A DNA stretch of 64,000 nucleotides from Macrothele yani. Lineage: Eukaryota; Arthropoda; Arachnida; Araneae; Macrothelidae. The stretch is from contig CM077007.1 of assembly GCA_039090855.1 (NCBI GenBank), forward strand, positions 18,401,515-18,465,514, written 5' to 3'. The first letter of the stretch is position 1, and every line of letters begins with the position of its first letter. A program made the translations under genes and the position numbers. Below, piece by piece: positions 22,851-35,549 of this stretch. The notes under the pieces were generated by a model. That model was not told where the DNA came from. It was given only the letters and a program-made list of their open reading frames with translations, and searched no databases.

Positions 22851-23228
22851 GTAAGTAGCCAAGGTCAGCATTAGGTGGCAGCCTAGTCCGGTCCTCCAGT
22901 GATTCTTAGCACCCTCTGCCTTCATGTCGCACCGTTGGCCTTTACCTTGGCCAGGTACATTCTAGCTGCCGGTGACTGAGGGGCTAGGTTTAAGTTGTGG
23001 AGTCATTTTGGAGGGGTTCAGCCGTAACTCACCACGTTGGCCAAACTGGTTGGTGAGTGTGGGATAGCATTTCCTCTAATCCCAATGATATAGTTATACC
23101 GCTATTGGCGGTCGTCAGAGCCCCTTTAGTGGAAACAGAATGCACCACGAGAAGGCGGGGTTGACATTTGTCAAGGAAAGGCTGTAGTATGTTGCGCACC
23201 ACCTGACCTTACATCCCATATATACATA
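22851..23228. other. Unassigned, relatively GC-rich stretch
   Basis: A block richer in G and C than its surroundings lies between RTE copy 6 and a Tc1 element. It could be a non-coding 5' part of another repeat. I recognise no gene. Confidence 0.4.
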
Positions 23229-24373
23229 CACTGAAGTGTCAGAAAAATTGGTAGAGATGAGCTTATACAAAATACATGGCATCGTCACCTATGCGCGTAC
23301 TCAGTTGCGTCCGCAACCGAGTACGCACATAGGTGACGTTGATTTTCAACACAGTGTCATAGTTGTCGCTCGTGAGATGGGCCATAGTATTTCGGAGGTA
23401 GAAACGAAGTTCGGATTTTCACGGACGACCATTGCAAGGTGTACCGTGGCTACAAGAATTCTGGCAAAATCTACGATACCAGTGTGGCCGTTAAAAGATA
23501 TTGCATGAACGTGACCATCGTCGGCTGTCAAAAATCGTTTCACGCGATAGGCATGCAACACTCGCAGGTATCATTGGAATTCAATGCTGGAGCCTCAACA
23601 AGCGTCCGTACTGTGCAACGTACCCTGCACGATATGGGCTTTGGGAGCCAACGCCCAACTTGAGTCCCCTTGATGGGTGCATGACACAAAGCTATGTGCT
23701 TCGCTTGGGCACGACAGCACCATCACTGGACACTTGATGGCTGGAAACAAATAACCTGCTGTGCCAAGTTGCGTTTCCAACTGTATCGGGAAGATGGAAG
23801 GATTCGTGTGTGGCACAAACCCCATGAAGCTATGGATCCTGCCTGTCAACAGGGAACTGTACCGGCTGGTGGGGGATCCGTAATGGTATGGGGTGTGTTT
23901 AGCTGGACTTCACTGGGACCCCTGGTACGTCTACAAAAGTCTGTGACCGGCCAACGCTATGTGCACATCCTTTCTGACGAGGTACACCTGTTCATGTCCT
24001 GCATTCATGCTGATGGGTTGGGCCTGTTCCAACAGGACAATGCACCTCCACACAAGTGTTGGGATGCCACATCATGGTTAGAGGAGCATTGATCTGAGTT
24101 TGGGGTGTTGCCATTCCCACCGAAGTCCCCAGATCTGAACGTGATAGAACACATTTGGGATGCCATGTAACACGCTATCGAACACAGGAATCCAAGACTT
24201 CGGAATACCCCCAAATTGTGGAATGCTCTGTAGGAAGTATGGTGTGCATTGCATACAGCATATTTCCAGAAGCTAGTGGAGTCCATGTCCCGTCGTATTT
24301 CTGCAGTCCTGCACTCCCGTGGGGGACCTACCAAGTATTAGACTGGTGTACCAGTTTTGCTGGCACTTCAGTG
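23229..24373 (+). pseudogene. Tc1-like transposon with complete termini
   Basis: Inverted termini CACTGAAGTGTCAGAAAAA (left) and CACTGAAGTGCCAGCAAAA (right, read inwards) are each flanked by TA (23227-23228, 24374-24375). Transposase pieces appear in changing frames: DFQHSVIVVAREMGHSISEV and FGFSRTTIAR (DNA binding), RTLHDMGFGSQRP, FQLYREDGRIRVWHKPHEAM, GGGSVMVWGVFSW, GLFQQDNAPPHKC (second Asp), then SPDLNVIEHIWDAM (catalytic Glu). The first Asp region WSDES is destroyed near 23760. Several stops and frameshifts make it inactive. A 26-bp palindrome sits at 23284-23337 in the 5' leader. Confidence 0.88.
23284..23337. repeat. 26-bp inverted repeat with 2-base loop
   Basis: Arms 23284-23309 and 23312-23337 pair with two mismatches around TC. 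They begin GTCACCTATG and contain GCGTACTC. Confidence 0.9.
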
Positions 24374-24375
24374 TA

Positions 24376-26649
24376 TATCTCAGTGTAGGAAGTTATTGGA
24401 TGTCGTGTCACATGGTATCTGAAGGTTGAGTCTTAGGTTATTTGTTGACATGCTGACTGTCAAGGGAAAGTTACTGTTCTCACAAAGATGCATCTTGTAG
24501 CTTAGTTCAGGCTACACTAGGATCTGTAGTTCACAAGGATTGTAAAGACTCCAATACCTAAATGAGCATTATGTCATTCATTTTCCAGGGATGTAGGCTT
24601 CTTTCCCTTTTTCCCGGCTGGTTTTGTGTTTGTTTCGTATGTCATAGGTAATGTGCTCTTAATCATATGGTCCTAGTTGACCCTCTCTGGAGCCAGTCAC
24701 TAAATTAGGGATGAATGCTTTGAAGCCTCCTAGTCTTAGATGCTTTAGAGAATTCCAACTTTTTGTATCTTGTTGGGGTCATTCCATATCATATCAACAA
24801 GGGGTGGCTGCTGCACCATTTTTTTATTTATCTATTTTTATCTTTTTTGCACAGTTGTTTATACACATTTAGAGAGCTCAAACCTATTTTTTTTTTTTTT
24901 TAATTTCCTCATTGTTTGGCTAGGAAGGTCTCTAGATGGCACTCAGAATACCTCCATTTTTGCAACTGCAAGCACTTGCACAAAATGCTGTATTTTTTTC
25001 TAATTGTGCAAATTCAAAAAACACTCAAAATAAAAGACATATTATTTTGGTTTACTTTCTTTTTATTTTCTGGTGTGTTTTTGAAATTTTATTGGGAGTT
25101 AAAGTTGGCCAATGAAATTTGCTCCCCCCCATTTTCAAGCTAAATTTTCACGGGTAAGATGATAAAATAGGGAAACCAATTTTATATTGCAAGAACCATG
25201 ATAACAGTACATTTTAAATGGTTTGATTTGAGCTCTTTCATGATTTTTTGACTGAGAAAAATTGAAAATTTTCAATTTTTTTCAGTAGCCATATTTTTAG
25301 TGTGGGATAGAGTAAAAATCTGAATATTATGTCACAAATCCTTCTATTTAGTAAGAGCACTGTATAAAAATTTTTTCACTTTATTATGAAGAATAAGAAC
25401 AATTTTTGAATTTAAAGTTCAGCAAAAATCCACATTTTTCCATTCATTTTGAAGGGCATTTTAAACTACCTTAGCTCAAATGGAATACCATAGACTGTGT
25501 GAATTGTAAGAAAAATATACTGGTAAAAATATAATGTAAAAGTAAATACTAGTGTAGGAGTTTTAGGAGTTACTGAAAAGGGGATGAATGTTTTGAAAAA
25601 TGTAAACATTATCATTCAAATTACAAGAAGAGATTTAATAAGAAACAAAAACTAGATGGTTAGTTACATGACTGTTGTTGCTGTAATGCATGAATCACAC
25701 AGTTAATGAAAAAATAATTATCCTAGACTTTCTTTTAATTTTTTAAAGCTAATGCATTCTGATTGTACATAGTTTTGAATAACCAGCCACTTAAAAGTGA
25801 CACATCAGGCTACTAATTTTTAAGCATTTTTTGTGTGTTTTTTCTGTTGCCAAAAATGATTGTCTCTTAGAAGGTTTGTATTTTCTTTCTTGATCTATGA
25901 TGAACAGTTCAATAAGTTCATTGCTCAACCCTGGTTCATATTAGCACTCCCCACTCACAGATGGTAATTAATTGGCAACTTTGACGATTAAATTTTTTTA
26001 GTGGTCGGCACTTCTTCCATTTGTCATTTGTAGTGCCAATTTACAAAGGTATAATAATTCAAAAGTAAAAGTACGTGAAACCAGTGCTAACTAGAGATGG
26101 GCAAAAACCCTCGATGTTTTTGAACATTGAAGTTTTGCCTCTGATAACTCATGTTTAAACCTCAATGTTGCAGAAGTCGATACATCGAGAAAACGTCGAG
26201 CCTTATGACCGATCCAGTGGTTGCTCTGACTTTTTTACAGTTTTCAGCAAACCATTCGCCAAATTCAATTTTATTTTGCTTAAGTGTTAAGATAGTACAA
26301 AAACGGTAATCGCCAGTATTTTTGCTAACACTTTTTTCCATCGTCGCCGAAACGGTTTTTGTTTCGTAAGTTGCAAAGAATGCGATTGGCAGCACGACCC
26401 ATTCAATGTTTGAAACTGCTAAAGAATATTTTCTACATAAAGTAAACACATTTCTTTTTGTTGCATTCTTGTAAAGAGGAAGGAAATATCACCTTTCTAT
26501 GTCATGAATTGGCTGTTTTGGTCGACGTTTCCGTCGGTGAAATGAAGTCCTTTTCTTTGATGCTACAGAAATTGATACATTGAAAAAATATCGAGGTTTC
26601 CTCCAAAACATCAAGCATTTTAACAAATATTATTGGTTTTTCGATTTGA
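24376..26649. other. Gene-free intronic stretch
   Basis: AT-rich DNA with T and A runs. No exon, transposase or terminal-repeat pair was recognised. A hAT-like CTAGAGATGGGCAAAA at 26091 has no partner. Confidence 0.5.
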
Positions 26650-28230
26650 ATTGGTGAGTAATCCAGGGGTACTTAATATCCAGAATTTCCGGAAATTTCG
26701 GCCGTTTTACTCAGGAAAATTTTGCTGCTGTTTTTTTAGAAATTTTCTGCATTTTTCATACTTTAGATTCTTCCGTGAATTCATGGAATTCCGGTTGGTT
26801 TTTTTTGTTTTCGTCATCATTTGGGTCGCTCTTGAGATAAATGCAAAACTGAAACAAAATTTTGGGAGAATTAGTCGGGGGTGGGGTGAGGGGGTCGTTT
26901 TTTTGAAACTTTCGAAAACGAAAGTTAAATGGAGTGTAGGTTTTTCCATAATCATTATTTTTTTCCTCGCAAAGTTACTTCTATCCAGTATTGTTGTTAA
27001 ATGTCATTTTGTTGCATAAATGTTTGTACAGGGTGATTCATAAAGAAGTATACAGTTTCAACACACTATAAAACAAGAACAATGTAAGATATTTTGTTAC
27101 CTGTAACAGAATTGTATGGGGAATGTTTCAAGTTTTTTTAGAGAGAGTCACAGATGTTCTATGTGTGCACCCTTAGTCACACGACACACATCGAACCAGT
27201 AATCCATTTCCGCCCAAACGCGAGGTAAGATATCTGATTCAAGTGCAGTGATAGTGGCTGTGATCATTTTCTGTGATCATCTTGTAAGGAATCATTTTCA
27301 GCTTCTTTCTCAAAATTCTCCAGACAGTGGGCTGTGAAATCTGCACTTCACGACTCACCCTCCGCGCTGATTTTCCCAGGCTTCATTGAATGGAGGTGCA
27401 AACACTATCGATGACTTCTTCCGATACACGCAGTTGTCCAGGAGTTTTAAGTTTTCACAATAGTTTCAAATATTTTATGCCAATCGTAGATAGATTTTCT
27501 GGTTGGAGGTTCTTTTCCGAATCGTGATCGAAAATGCTGTTGCACAACAGTTAGATTCCGTTTTGCCCAATCAAGAACACAAAACGCCTTTTCCACTGCA
27601 GATGCTGCCATTTTTACTGACTAGACATGTGCGCTATCGCCTACGTCACTTCCCTCAGTAGTGGGACACAAACTTTATGAGTACATCTACCTGACGGTAA
27701 CTGTTACTTTTTTACAGCATCTGGAAACTGTCTACTTCTTTATGAATCACCCTGTATTTCAGCTTGAAACTGTGGGCAACAATTTCCGAAAAATGGAAGT
27801 TAGACAGCGCAAAAAATTCTGTGTTATCTTTAGGTATGAGATTCTTCCGCAGATTCGAGCAATTCCGCCTTTTACGTTATCATTTGGGCCATTCATGCGA
27901 TCGATGCGCAACTGAACAGATTTTTTTTCTTTGGAGATGGGGGGGGGGGGGGGGGGAGTTGATTTCCATTGGAGGATGAAATTTCAGCCTTCCAAACTTT
28001 CGAAAATGGAAGGTAGACAAAAAGATTTCTCCCGTAGTTGTAATTTTTTCTCGCAATGTTTTTTCTGTCCAGTATTGTTAGATATGATTTTATTCCATAT
28101 TTGAATTGTAGCTTGAAAATGTAGGATAGATTTCCGAAAACAGAAGTTCGATGGAGTGAAGATTTCTCCCGTAATCGTAATCCCCCCCCCTCTCCCCGCA
28201 ATATTTCCATTCTCCTGTGTTGTTTTTAAA
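26650..28230. repeat. Dispersed repeat with CCGAAAACGGAA-type units
   Basis: Degenerate units recur here and at 48.1-48.6 kb. A unit contains a CGTAATCGTAATTTTT block, then CTGTCCAGTATTGTT, a TAAATATTTGTATTTCAG block and a TTTCCGAAAACGGAAGTTCG-like block. The start at 26653 (CAGGGGTACTTAATATCCAG) resembles the left end of the hAT-like element at 45536. A mariner derivative interrupts one unit at 27029-27754. Confidence 0.6.
27029..27754 (-). pseudogene. Internally deleted mariner with transposase N-terminus
   Basis: Inverted termini CAGGGTGATTCATAAAGAAG (about 30 bp, one mismatch) are flanked by TA at 27027-27028 and 27755-27756. On the minus strand from about 27611 the sequence reads MAASAVEKAFCVLDWAKRN, QHFRSRFGKEPPTRKSIYDW and, after a frameshift, TPGQLRVSEEVIDSV and GKSARRVSREVQISQPTVW. 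This is the paired helix-turn-helix DNA-binding half of a mariner transposase. The catalytic half is missing. The target site can be confirmed against the uninterrupted repeat unit at 48.2 kb, where TTTGTATTTCAG is continuous. Confidence 0.88.
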
Positions 28231-29284
28231 TGTTATTCCTTTTCAATGAGTACATAAGCTGTTTAAGACCAAAAAACCTAGCATTTTTCATTAAACATGG
28301 AATAATCTCAAAGTGCAAAACTCGCAAGGATATTTTGAAAATAGATTTGAAGTGTGGTGATAATCACATGCCAGAAATAAATATGTGTTGGAGAAAACGT
28401 CAAAACACTTATTTTTCAAATGTGCATCAAATGATCACATGGTATCTTCATTTAAGAAGGAGCAAAAGGAATGCTATCTGGCACGCTCCTTATACGTGAT
28501 ACAGAAACTATCCATGGGAAATTCTGCTCTAATTAGAGTTTCAGGGTTAAGACCGCTCTCTTAGGGGCCAAACAACTACCTGTATGGCCAAGTATAAAAA
28601 TATTTAAAACACGCTTAAGTTACGTAAGAAAATATAATTAAAAGGAAGCTTTCCACTGATAACTTCAGTCTTAGTCAGCCTTGTTGACAGATGAAAACCA
28701 TGACGATGGTAATGATTGCCAGATCCGTAAAGCCATATACATTATTTCTTTTTTTAAATTGACTGCCATATTAATAGTAAGGTAATAGGGGAATTAGTAT
28801 TGCAGTTCTTGGAGCTGTGACGAATTTCCAAACTTTCTCGATAGCATAACAAAAAACGATCAACAAATGAGGCAATTCGTTTGGGGTCATTCCAAAGAGG
28901 CTCAGCAAAAAATTTCTGTTGAGCTTCTCTGATGACAGACAACTTAGCAGGAGTAAAAGAACACATAAAACATTTTCATACGGCATCTGAAGAATATCTT
29001 TTTCAGATCTTTGAAATGATGTCAGTGGTCCTGCTAGATAGAAGTGGATTCAGTCCTTCTGCCTTCTGCACCTCAATCACTTCTTCTAGCCATCTACAAA
29101 AATCGTAAATGCATGTGATGTAGACTTTCCTTTCCTTTGAGTTTAAGAGAAAGGTCTGTTGAAAGTTTGGTGAGATTCAGGTTCCTCAAAGTCCTCTGAA
29201 ACTAAAGTGATAAAGCACTTTATTTGGTTGCAAATTAATGCTTGTGTTAAGTATCATCTCACTATTAGCAAATCAGTCTTCTAT
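28231..29284. other. Gene-free intronic stretch
   Basis: No recognised exon, repeat boundary or mobile-element protein. Confidence 0.5.
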
Positions 29285-29650
29285 TTGGCTCAACATGACT
29301 TTCATTAATAGCATTTGATCCAACATCACTTTCACTAACAGTATTTGATTCAACAGCACTTGCACTAAACAGCATTTGATTCAATAGCACTTGCACTAAA
29401 CAGCATTTGATTCAACAGCACTTGCACTAAACAGCATTTGATTCTACAGCACGTGCACTAAACAGCATTTGATTCAACAGCACTCGCACTAAACAGCATT
29501 TGATTCAACAGCACTTGCACTAACAGCATTTGACTCAATATGACTTTCACTAACAGCATTTGACTCAACAGCACTTGCACTAAACAGCATTTGATTCAAC
29601 ATCACTTTCACTAACATCATCTGACTCAACATCACTTTCACTAACATACA
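29285..29650. repeat. 30-31-bp minisatellite, about 12 units
   Basis: Units of the form CACTTGCACTAAACAGCATT plus TGATTCAACAG repeat about 12 times with point changes; outer units are more diverged. The repeat creates a spurious minus-strand frame of SASAVESNAV repeats. Confidence 0.92.
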
Positions 29651-32600
29651 TGAAAATACCCTTAATGTTTTCTGTGCACACAGTGAACATCTCACAAAGT
29701 GTCAGGATGTGATTTCCTACCAGTCTTTGCACGCTTATGTTGTAAACTAGCCATTTGACTGTCCTACTGATTCCATTGCATGGCCTTTTCCCATGAGATG
29801 TCCCCCAAACATTTCACTCTGTACAAGATCAAAGTCTTTATGATAACTCAAGTTGGTAGTTTTTTTTTATGATAACAGAAGTTGGTAGTTTTTCTGTTCT
29901 TGTATTGCTCAGCAGCTCCTATAGAAAAGTACTGTATGATTTTCTGTACAAAGGGTATTCTTTTTATTTCTGTTACCAGAACTTTTGTAAAACATACTCT
30001 CAGTGGTTGTATGTTTAATGCAGTTGCTTATTACACAAAAACATATTTATATCAGAGATTGATTGACTGTGTCTTTGTATTACATTGCAAAAGGATGTTA
30101 AGTTGCTTGGTTATTTACCCAATGAAAACTTGGGATGTCATCTTTAATAACAAATGAGAAGTTCCTTACTTTGGAAACTGTCATTGTGTTTTGTGCAACT
30201 ATGCAGTGTTTTAGAAATGAGAACCTGATTTGGCAGAGCTTGCAAGAGGAAAAGTTGATTGGAGTGAAGCATGAAGGCAATCTTAGTAAGAGATGGGTTT
30301 GCTTCCATTGGGCACTCCACTGGGCAGCAATGGTGCACGACAGCATCATCACAAAGCGTTTATTGAACAAAACTGCAGAAGATATTGGAAGCAGCATTGC
30401 AAAAGTCATCAGCTGTTTGTTAAGATTTACAGACAACAGTTGTGTGATACTACTGTGAATTATACAAACTACTCCCCAAACCAAGGTAGACAAATCTTTT
30501 TGTTGAATAGATATACTGAAAGACATTTTAGTATTTCTCAACATTACAAACACACTTCTTTTATGATTTTCTTTCTATCAGAGTCTTGATATTTTCTTAC
30601 CATTTTAGAGTGTACAGACAATGTTTGGATATTTTTTTTTCTTTGCACTTGATGATAATGGAATCACCTTATTTTTGGGGTGCAGCAAGCACTTCCCGGG
30701 TCTAAACACATGTCATTTGCAACAAGAAGGGAGCAGGCGAAGGGTTCCATAGTAATCTCACCCTAGGGTGGAATTCTTGTGGAAAGCATGGCAGTAAACA
30801 TTGCTTGATCTGAAAGGAGGAAGAGAGCTTCTTTTTCTCTGATCCTTCTTAAAGGAACAGTGTGATCTCTCTCTCCAGTGATATGTCCCCAGGGAGCAAT
30901 GTGAGACAATGGGGAAGACAACAATGCAGTGGGTGGGGAGAGAGATGCTTGGACACGTCACATCCCAAAATGCTTGCACCCCCCAAAATAGACAATTCCA
31001 TTATCATCAAGTGCCAAGTAAAAAAAAAAAATCCGATGATACATATGAACTTTGCTTCGCAATGTGGTAATGGTGACCAGAGTCTGTTCCATATTTGTGT
31101 TAGGTTTAGTGCTACTTGTGACGATTCATTAGCAACTTTAACAGGACAATGAACATGCATCCATGTTTTCAACATTTTCAGTGTGAATTTCTTAACCTTC
31201 GGAATTAATTAAATGCTTTGCCTATGGTTTACATCAGATTCCCTCAAATAAGTGTAACTCTGATGCTCACTGGACTCTGATCACCCATTCTGTGCATCTG
31301 ATATGCCATCGGATTGCCAGTATCCATACATAAGGTGACGGTATAAGTTGAAAAATAGGTTAAATATTTTTAAACACACACCAATACGAAAAGGAAATGT
31401 CAATTGTAAGAAAGATGATAAAAGAGTGCATAAAAAACTGCATCTGAAATCTTCGGAAATGCTAATACAGTACTGGATCGGTGCATAGATTTCTGGTCCA
31501 TAGTCTAGCATGTGCAAATCATGTGGTGCATAACACAAATCTCATGGCGTGGTGAGCATGCTTTGCTCAAGCTAAATAAAAAATATTAATAATTAAGGTG
31601 ATGGGAAGGGGAAACAGTATGCACTTTATGAAATAACAGATTTATGGATTCAGTGGAAGAAATATTTTTCATTAATTACTTAGAACAATGTCAAGATTTC
31701 AACAATCAGAAATGCCTGAATTGCCAGTAATTTTCAAGTTTCCTGATGTGATGATGGTACATAATGAACAGTAAAACTGGTGATTCAAGTGTATCTAATT
31801 GCTAAAATCCTGATAACTTATGTATCTGACCATATTTTTAGTTAGGGTGTGTTTCTCAGTTGTCACTCTTCTAACTTTGCGTAATTACTGTAATTTCAGT
31901 CTAATTTGTCTGCAAATGAAGCATTTAGTTTTTTATCTGTTGTATCTAAAAAATCCTATTATCGAAGCATATATTTATTTTCTCCTTTCCCTTAAAACCC
32001 CAGATTTTATAGGTGACAACGTATTTGTTGCACCCTTGACAAAACTCATCTGAACCATGATTCATTGCTCAAAAACTACTATAAATGAGTAACCATGCAA
32101 TCAAGTAAATAAAAGTATGTAGTTTATTTTACCGAAAAAACTGTTTCATTGGTTGACATGCAGATCATCTGATAATCATTTTAAAAGCAAAATTCTCAAG
32201 ATAACACATTGTTTTAGCTTTTTGTGCTTTTCTGCAATGTGGCTGGGCTCTAGCAATAGCTGCAGCAATTGCATAAATGTATTCAAAATGTTCATGGGTA
32301 GTTTAAAAGTTTTTTATTTTAATCACACACAATTTAAGGGGTCTTTTCCTGTTAACGATTTATGAAGTTCATCAAAATTTTTTGCCAGTTTTCTGCAAAC
32401 ATTTTTCAAAATAAATTTTCATTATTCTTTATCTCAGTTTTAACTCACCAATTCAGGGGACACATCAAAGCTGCCGGACAATCAAGAGAGAGTGGTACAG
32501 TTATGGAATGAATGCCAGTTCTTACCTTTGGAAAATTTCAGCAAGTCTCTGGCTGCTTCTCTGACAGTTCTCCCTCCCCTACATATGTATCCTCAGCTGC

Positions 32601-33508
32601 ACTTATTTTCACTACCCTAGTTCACAGACTTTCTCAGTTGTGGGTAGGTGTTACTGACTCCGTAAAATGCCAGTATCAGCAACATATGCCACATATCTTG
32701 CCAAAAAATCTATTTCCAAAACACATAAAATATCAAGGAAATGGGGGAAAACAATATTTTCCCAAAAAAGAAAGAATGGAAGGGGGGGGGGAGAGAAAAA
32801 AACACTTCCAAAAAAAAATTCAGTTTTTGGGTAATTCTGAAATTTGGGATGCTGGATAATAGGTCTTGTACTGTATTTTCATTTTGTTATTCATAGTATC
32901 ATATATATATATATATAATTTTAATTAATGTCTAGTTCAGCATGTTTTTCTGTTGAATTTCCATCATTAATACTTCCAAAAGTAGGCATTCATTTGCAGT
33001 AACTACTTCCAGAATTCTAGGCATTGTGATCTGGTGACCTGCTATAGAATTAGCCTATTTCATGTTCTGTTACATAGTGAAGTAGTAAGACTGTAGAATA
33101 AGATTTAATGCTTAAGAAAAATCAGAAATAGCTTAGCAGGCTGATATTTTAATTTAAAAACTTCAGATTTTATTCAATCAAGATGAGGAATAGAGAATAC
33201 AAGCAGTGTGGTAAAAGTTGTTAGCATCAGATATTCTTTGAGTTTGATGAATGTGGAATTCTTATCTAAAACAAGATAATGTGATTTGATATTGCAGCAG
33301 AACTGATCTCACTAAAAATTAAAACTGCACCCTTTGTATCAGGCTATATTTTTAATGTTTTTTAACTTTGAAATTATAAACTGTGTGTGTGTGTGTGTGA
33401 GAGAGTGAGTGAGATGCTCTGCTCTGCAGTGTAAACAACCCAAAGCTATATGCAATTTTATTGTGAAAATACTGAGCTTAATCAATAAATGAAGTATCAA
33501 TTTTCCAG
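29651..33508. other. Gene-free intronic stretch
   Basis: Several short frames exist (for example around 30100-30550 on both strands) but none resembles a known family. A GT/GA microsatellite lies at 33384-33412. The last bases (AGTATCAATTTTCCAG) form the acceptor of the next Rab exon. Confidence 0.5.
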
Positions 33509-33569
33509 GGATACCGCTGGCCAGGAAAGGTTCCGTACAATTACAACTGCATACTATCGTGGCGCAATG
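33509..33569 (+). CDS. Rab8: Rab8-like GTPase, exon (switch II)
   Basis: The exon completes the split Trp codon with its first G and encodes [20 protein letters not shown]. This holds the DTAGQ motif, whose Gln is needed for GTP hydrolysis, and the switch II region that changes shape with nucleotide state. [14 protein letters not shown] is the Rab8 wording (Rab10 has RFHTITTSYYRGAM). TTTTCCAG precedes it and GTAACT follows. The frame joins exactly with the exon 19.9 kb upstream. Confidence 0.93.
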
Positions 33570-33850
33570 GTAACTAGCATTTGATATTTATTAATGTTAT
33601 TTCTTGTTGTTGAGTTTTGCAGTGTGGTTTTTCATTAATGGAAAGTTACAGCATTTCAAACAGCATTCTTCCTAAAACCTGATGGTAATACCATTAGCTT
33701 TTCCTCTTTGTTTACTCTGATCAGTAGTATTGAATTTTTGAAATGCAGTTGTAGTAAGGCCGTTTCATATTAGACCTTTCTAAGATTTGTGATCATATTA
33801 TTTTGTACTGTCATTATAGCTTTTTTTATTCTTCTCCCAATCTTTTTCAG

Positions 33851-33928
33851 GGAATAATGCTTGTTTATGATGTTACCAATATTAAGTCATTTGAAAACAT
33901 CAAAGCATGGATAGGAAATATTGAAGAG
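33851..33928 (+). CDS. Rab8: Rab8-like GTPase, exon (beta 4 and alpha 3)
   Basis: In-frame continuation [20 protein letters not shown] and IGNIEE after a short 281-bp intron; the acceptor is CTTTTTCAG and the donor GTATGA. In known Rab8 proteins this part reads very similarly, with an Ile at the Val of YDV and an Arg near IGNIEE, so this may be a diverged Rab8 or a lineage-specific paralogue. Confidence 0.93.
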
Positions 33929-34799
33929 GTATGAATTAATTTTTATCAAAATTTGTGTTCATCCGTGTGAATGAATTTTGTGACTTAATATTATAATAAT
34001 TTATAACCAAAAATTTTGTCTTTAATTTTGTGTAAGTATGAAATATGGTATGATAATTTTGGGAGAAATGTATTCCTTTATTTTTTGGTAACATTCAAGT
34101 GAATGAATTCTGACAGAAAAAATGTTATTATGAATCTGTGCCAGACATAATTACCTTCAAAAGTGAAACATTTCTTTCTGGAAATCATTTATAAATTAAA
34201 GTTCTTTGCTTTCAGCATATTTCTCTAAATGACATTCCAAACATCAAAGTTTTTATAGCACTTACATATAGTAAAATAGCTAAGTGCTATATTGACAGAT
34301 GTGAGCAACATGTAGCAACCTAAATGGCTGATTTTTATTTTCTTGGGATGGAATATGGGGTAATTCTTCCTGTTTTTCAAGTAAAAGTCACTGAATTTCC
34401 TGTAAAATCATTTGAAAGAGAAAGTAGGAGAAATTCACCATGTTATTGATGTGCAAGAGGGACCTAAATGCCTGCTGTATTTTTCTATTTCTTAAATCTG
34501 CATTATTTTCTACTGGAATTGGCAGCTACTCATAAAAACCTTTTTATCAGTTACAGAGGATGTTCACACATTTTTAGAATGTTTTTGATAAGAAATTACA
34601 GCAAATAAAAGTTTGAAGAATTGAAACTGGTAACAGCATGTTAGATCTGCTACAATTAAAAAATGGTGCATGTAATCAAGTTGTGGATAGGTTATGTTTT
34701 CGCTCTTTACGAAAAGAAATGTTTGTATTCTGTAATTATAAAAACACTGTGAAAATCATGGAATTAGCATTTCTAAATGTAAAATAAGCAATATTATTA
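33929..34799. other. Gene-free intronic stretch
   Basis: No mobile element or exon was recognised. Confidence 0.5.
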
Positions 34800-35241
34800 A
34801 GGAAAAGGTGATTAGACTGACTGCAAAAACTATCATGGTATTAGCCTACTCAGAGTGCCAGGGAAAGTGTTTGGTAAGGTCGCTAATTGAAAAAGTATGG
34901 GGTCTTACTTCAAAGAAAGTGTGGGATATTCAGAGTGGTTTTATGCCTGGTAAATGCTGAATTAACCAAATTTTTGCATTACGCATGATGATTGAAAAGT
35001 ATCTGGCTGTTGGTAAGAAAGTTTTTGCTGCCTTCATAGATTTAGAGAAAGCTTATGACCGAATAAATAGGACACTTTTGTGGAAGGTATTGAATGAATA
35101 TGGTGTTACTGGGAATCTACTTAACAGTGTAAATGCCATGTATGCTGGTAGTAGAGCTTGTTTACGAGTGAATGGTGTTTTATCAAAATGGTTTTCTATT
35201 GATGCAGGAGTCAGACAAGGTTGTGTAATGTAACCTGTTTA
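34800..35241 (+). pseudogene. Second LINE family, 5' half of split copy
   Basis: The sequence reads GD-TDCKNYHGISLLRVPGKV, IQSGFMPG and then an open frame RMMIEKYLAVGKKVFAAFID, LEKAYDRINRTLLWKVLNEY and AGVRQGCVM, where a stop falls. FIDLEKAYDR carries the first catalytic Asp. It differs from the RTE copies in motif wording and belongs to another non-LTR family; I do not fix the clade. The copy is cut at 35241 by a mariner insertion and resumes at 39262. Confidence 0.82.
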
Positions 35242-35368
35242 TACAGGGTGTCTGAGAATTATTGGACACATAACAAAATTAATTCCAATTAGTAGTACTA
35301 ATTCAGACTATTATATAGCTCTAATTATTCTACTATTCTCTTTTACGTGCTATATTTCAAAGTAACTT

Positions 35369-35549
35369 GTACAAAAATCTAGCGGATAATGCTTACCTTG
35401 GCATTCCTTTCTAACGACGGGAACATTTCACGCACGTGTTTTCCGGTTTAGGACAATAACATCAACAAAGACCGGAAAACACGTGCGTGAAATGTTCCCG
35501 TCGCTAGAAAGGAATGCCAAGGTAAGCATTATCCGCTAGATTTTTGTAC
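35369..35549. repeat. 79-bp inverted repeat (foldback)
   Basis: Arms 35369-35447 and 35471-35549 pair with one mismatch around a 23-base loop. They start GTACAAAAATCTAGCGGATA. The right arm shares 26 of 31 bases with the small insertion at 37479-37621. Confidence 0.95.

Noticed and set aside
26091..26110. CTAGAGATGGGCAAAA as a hAT left end
   Set aside because: No inverted partner or target duplication was found.
29285..29650. Regular 30-bp repeats that could suggest a CRISPR array
   Set aside because: Units are contiguous and degenerate with no unique spacers, in a eukaryotic intron; it is a minisatellite.
30098..30589. Overlapping frames of 98-151 codons on both strands
   Set aside because: No recognisable domain, no splice or promoter context, and both strands are open equally, so probably chance.
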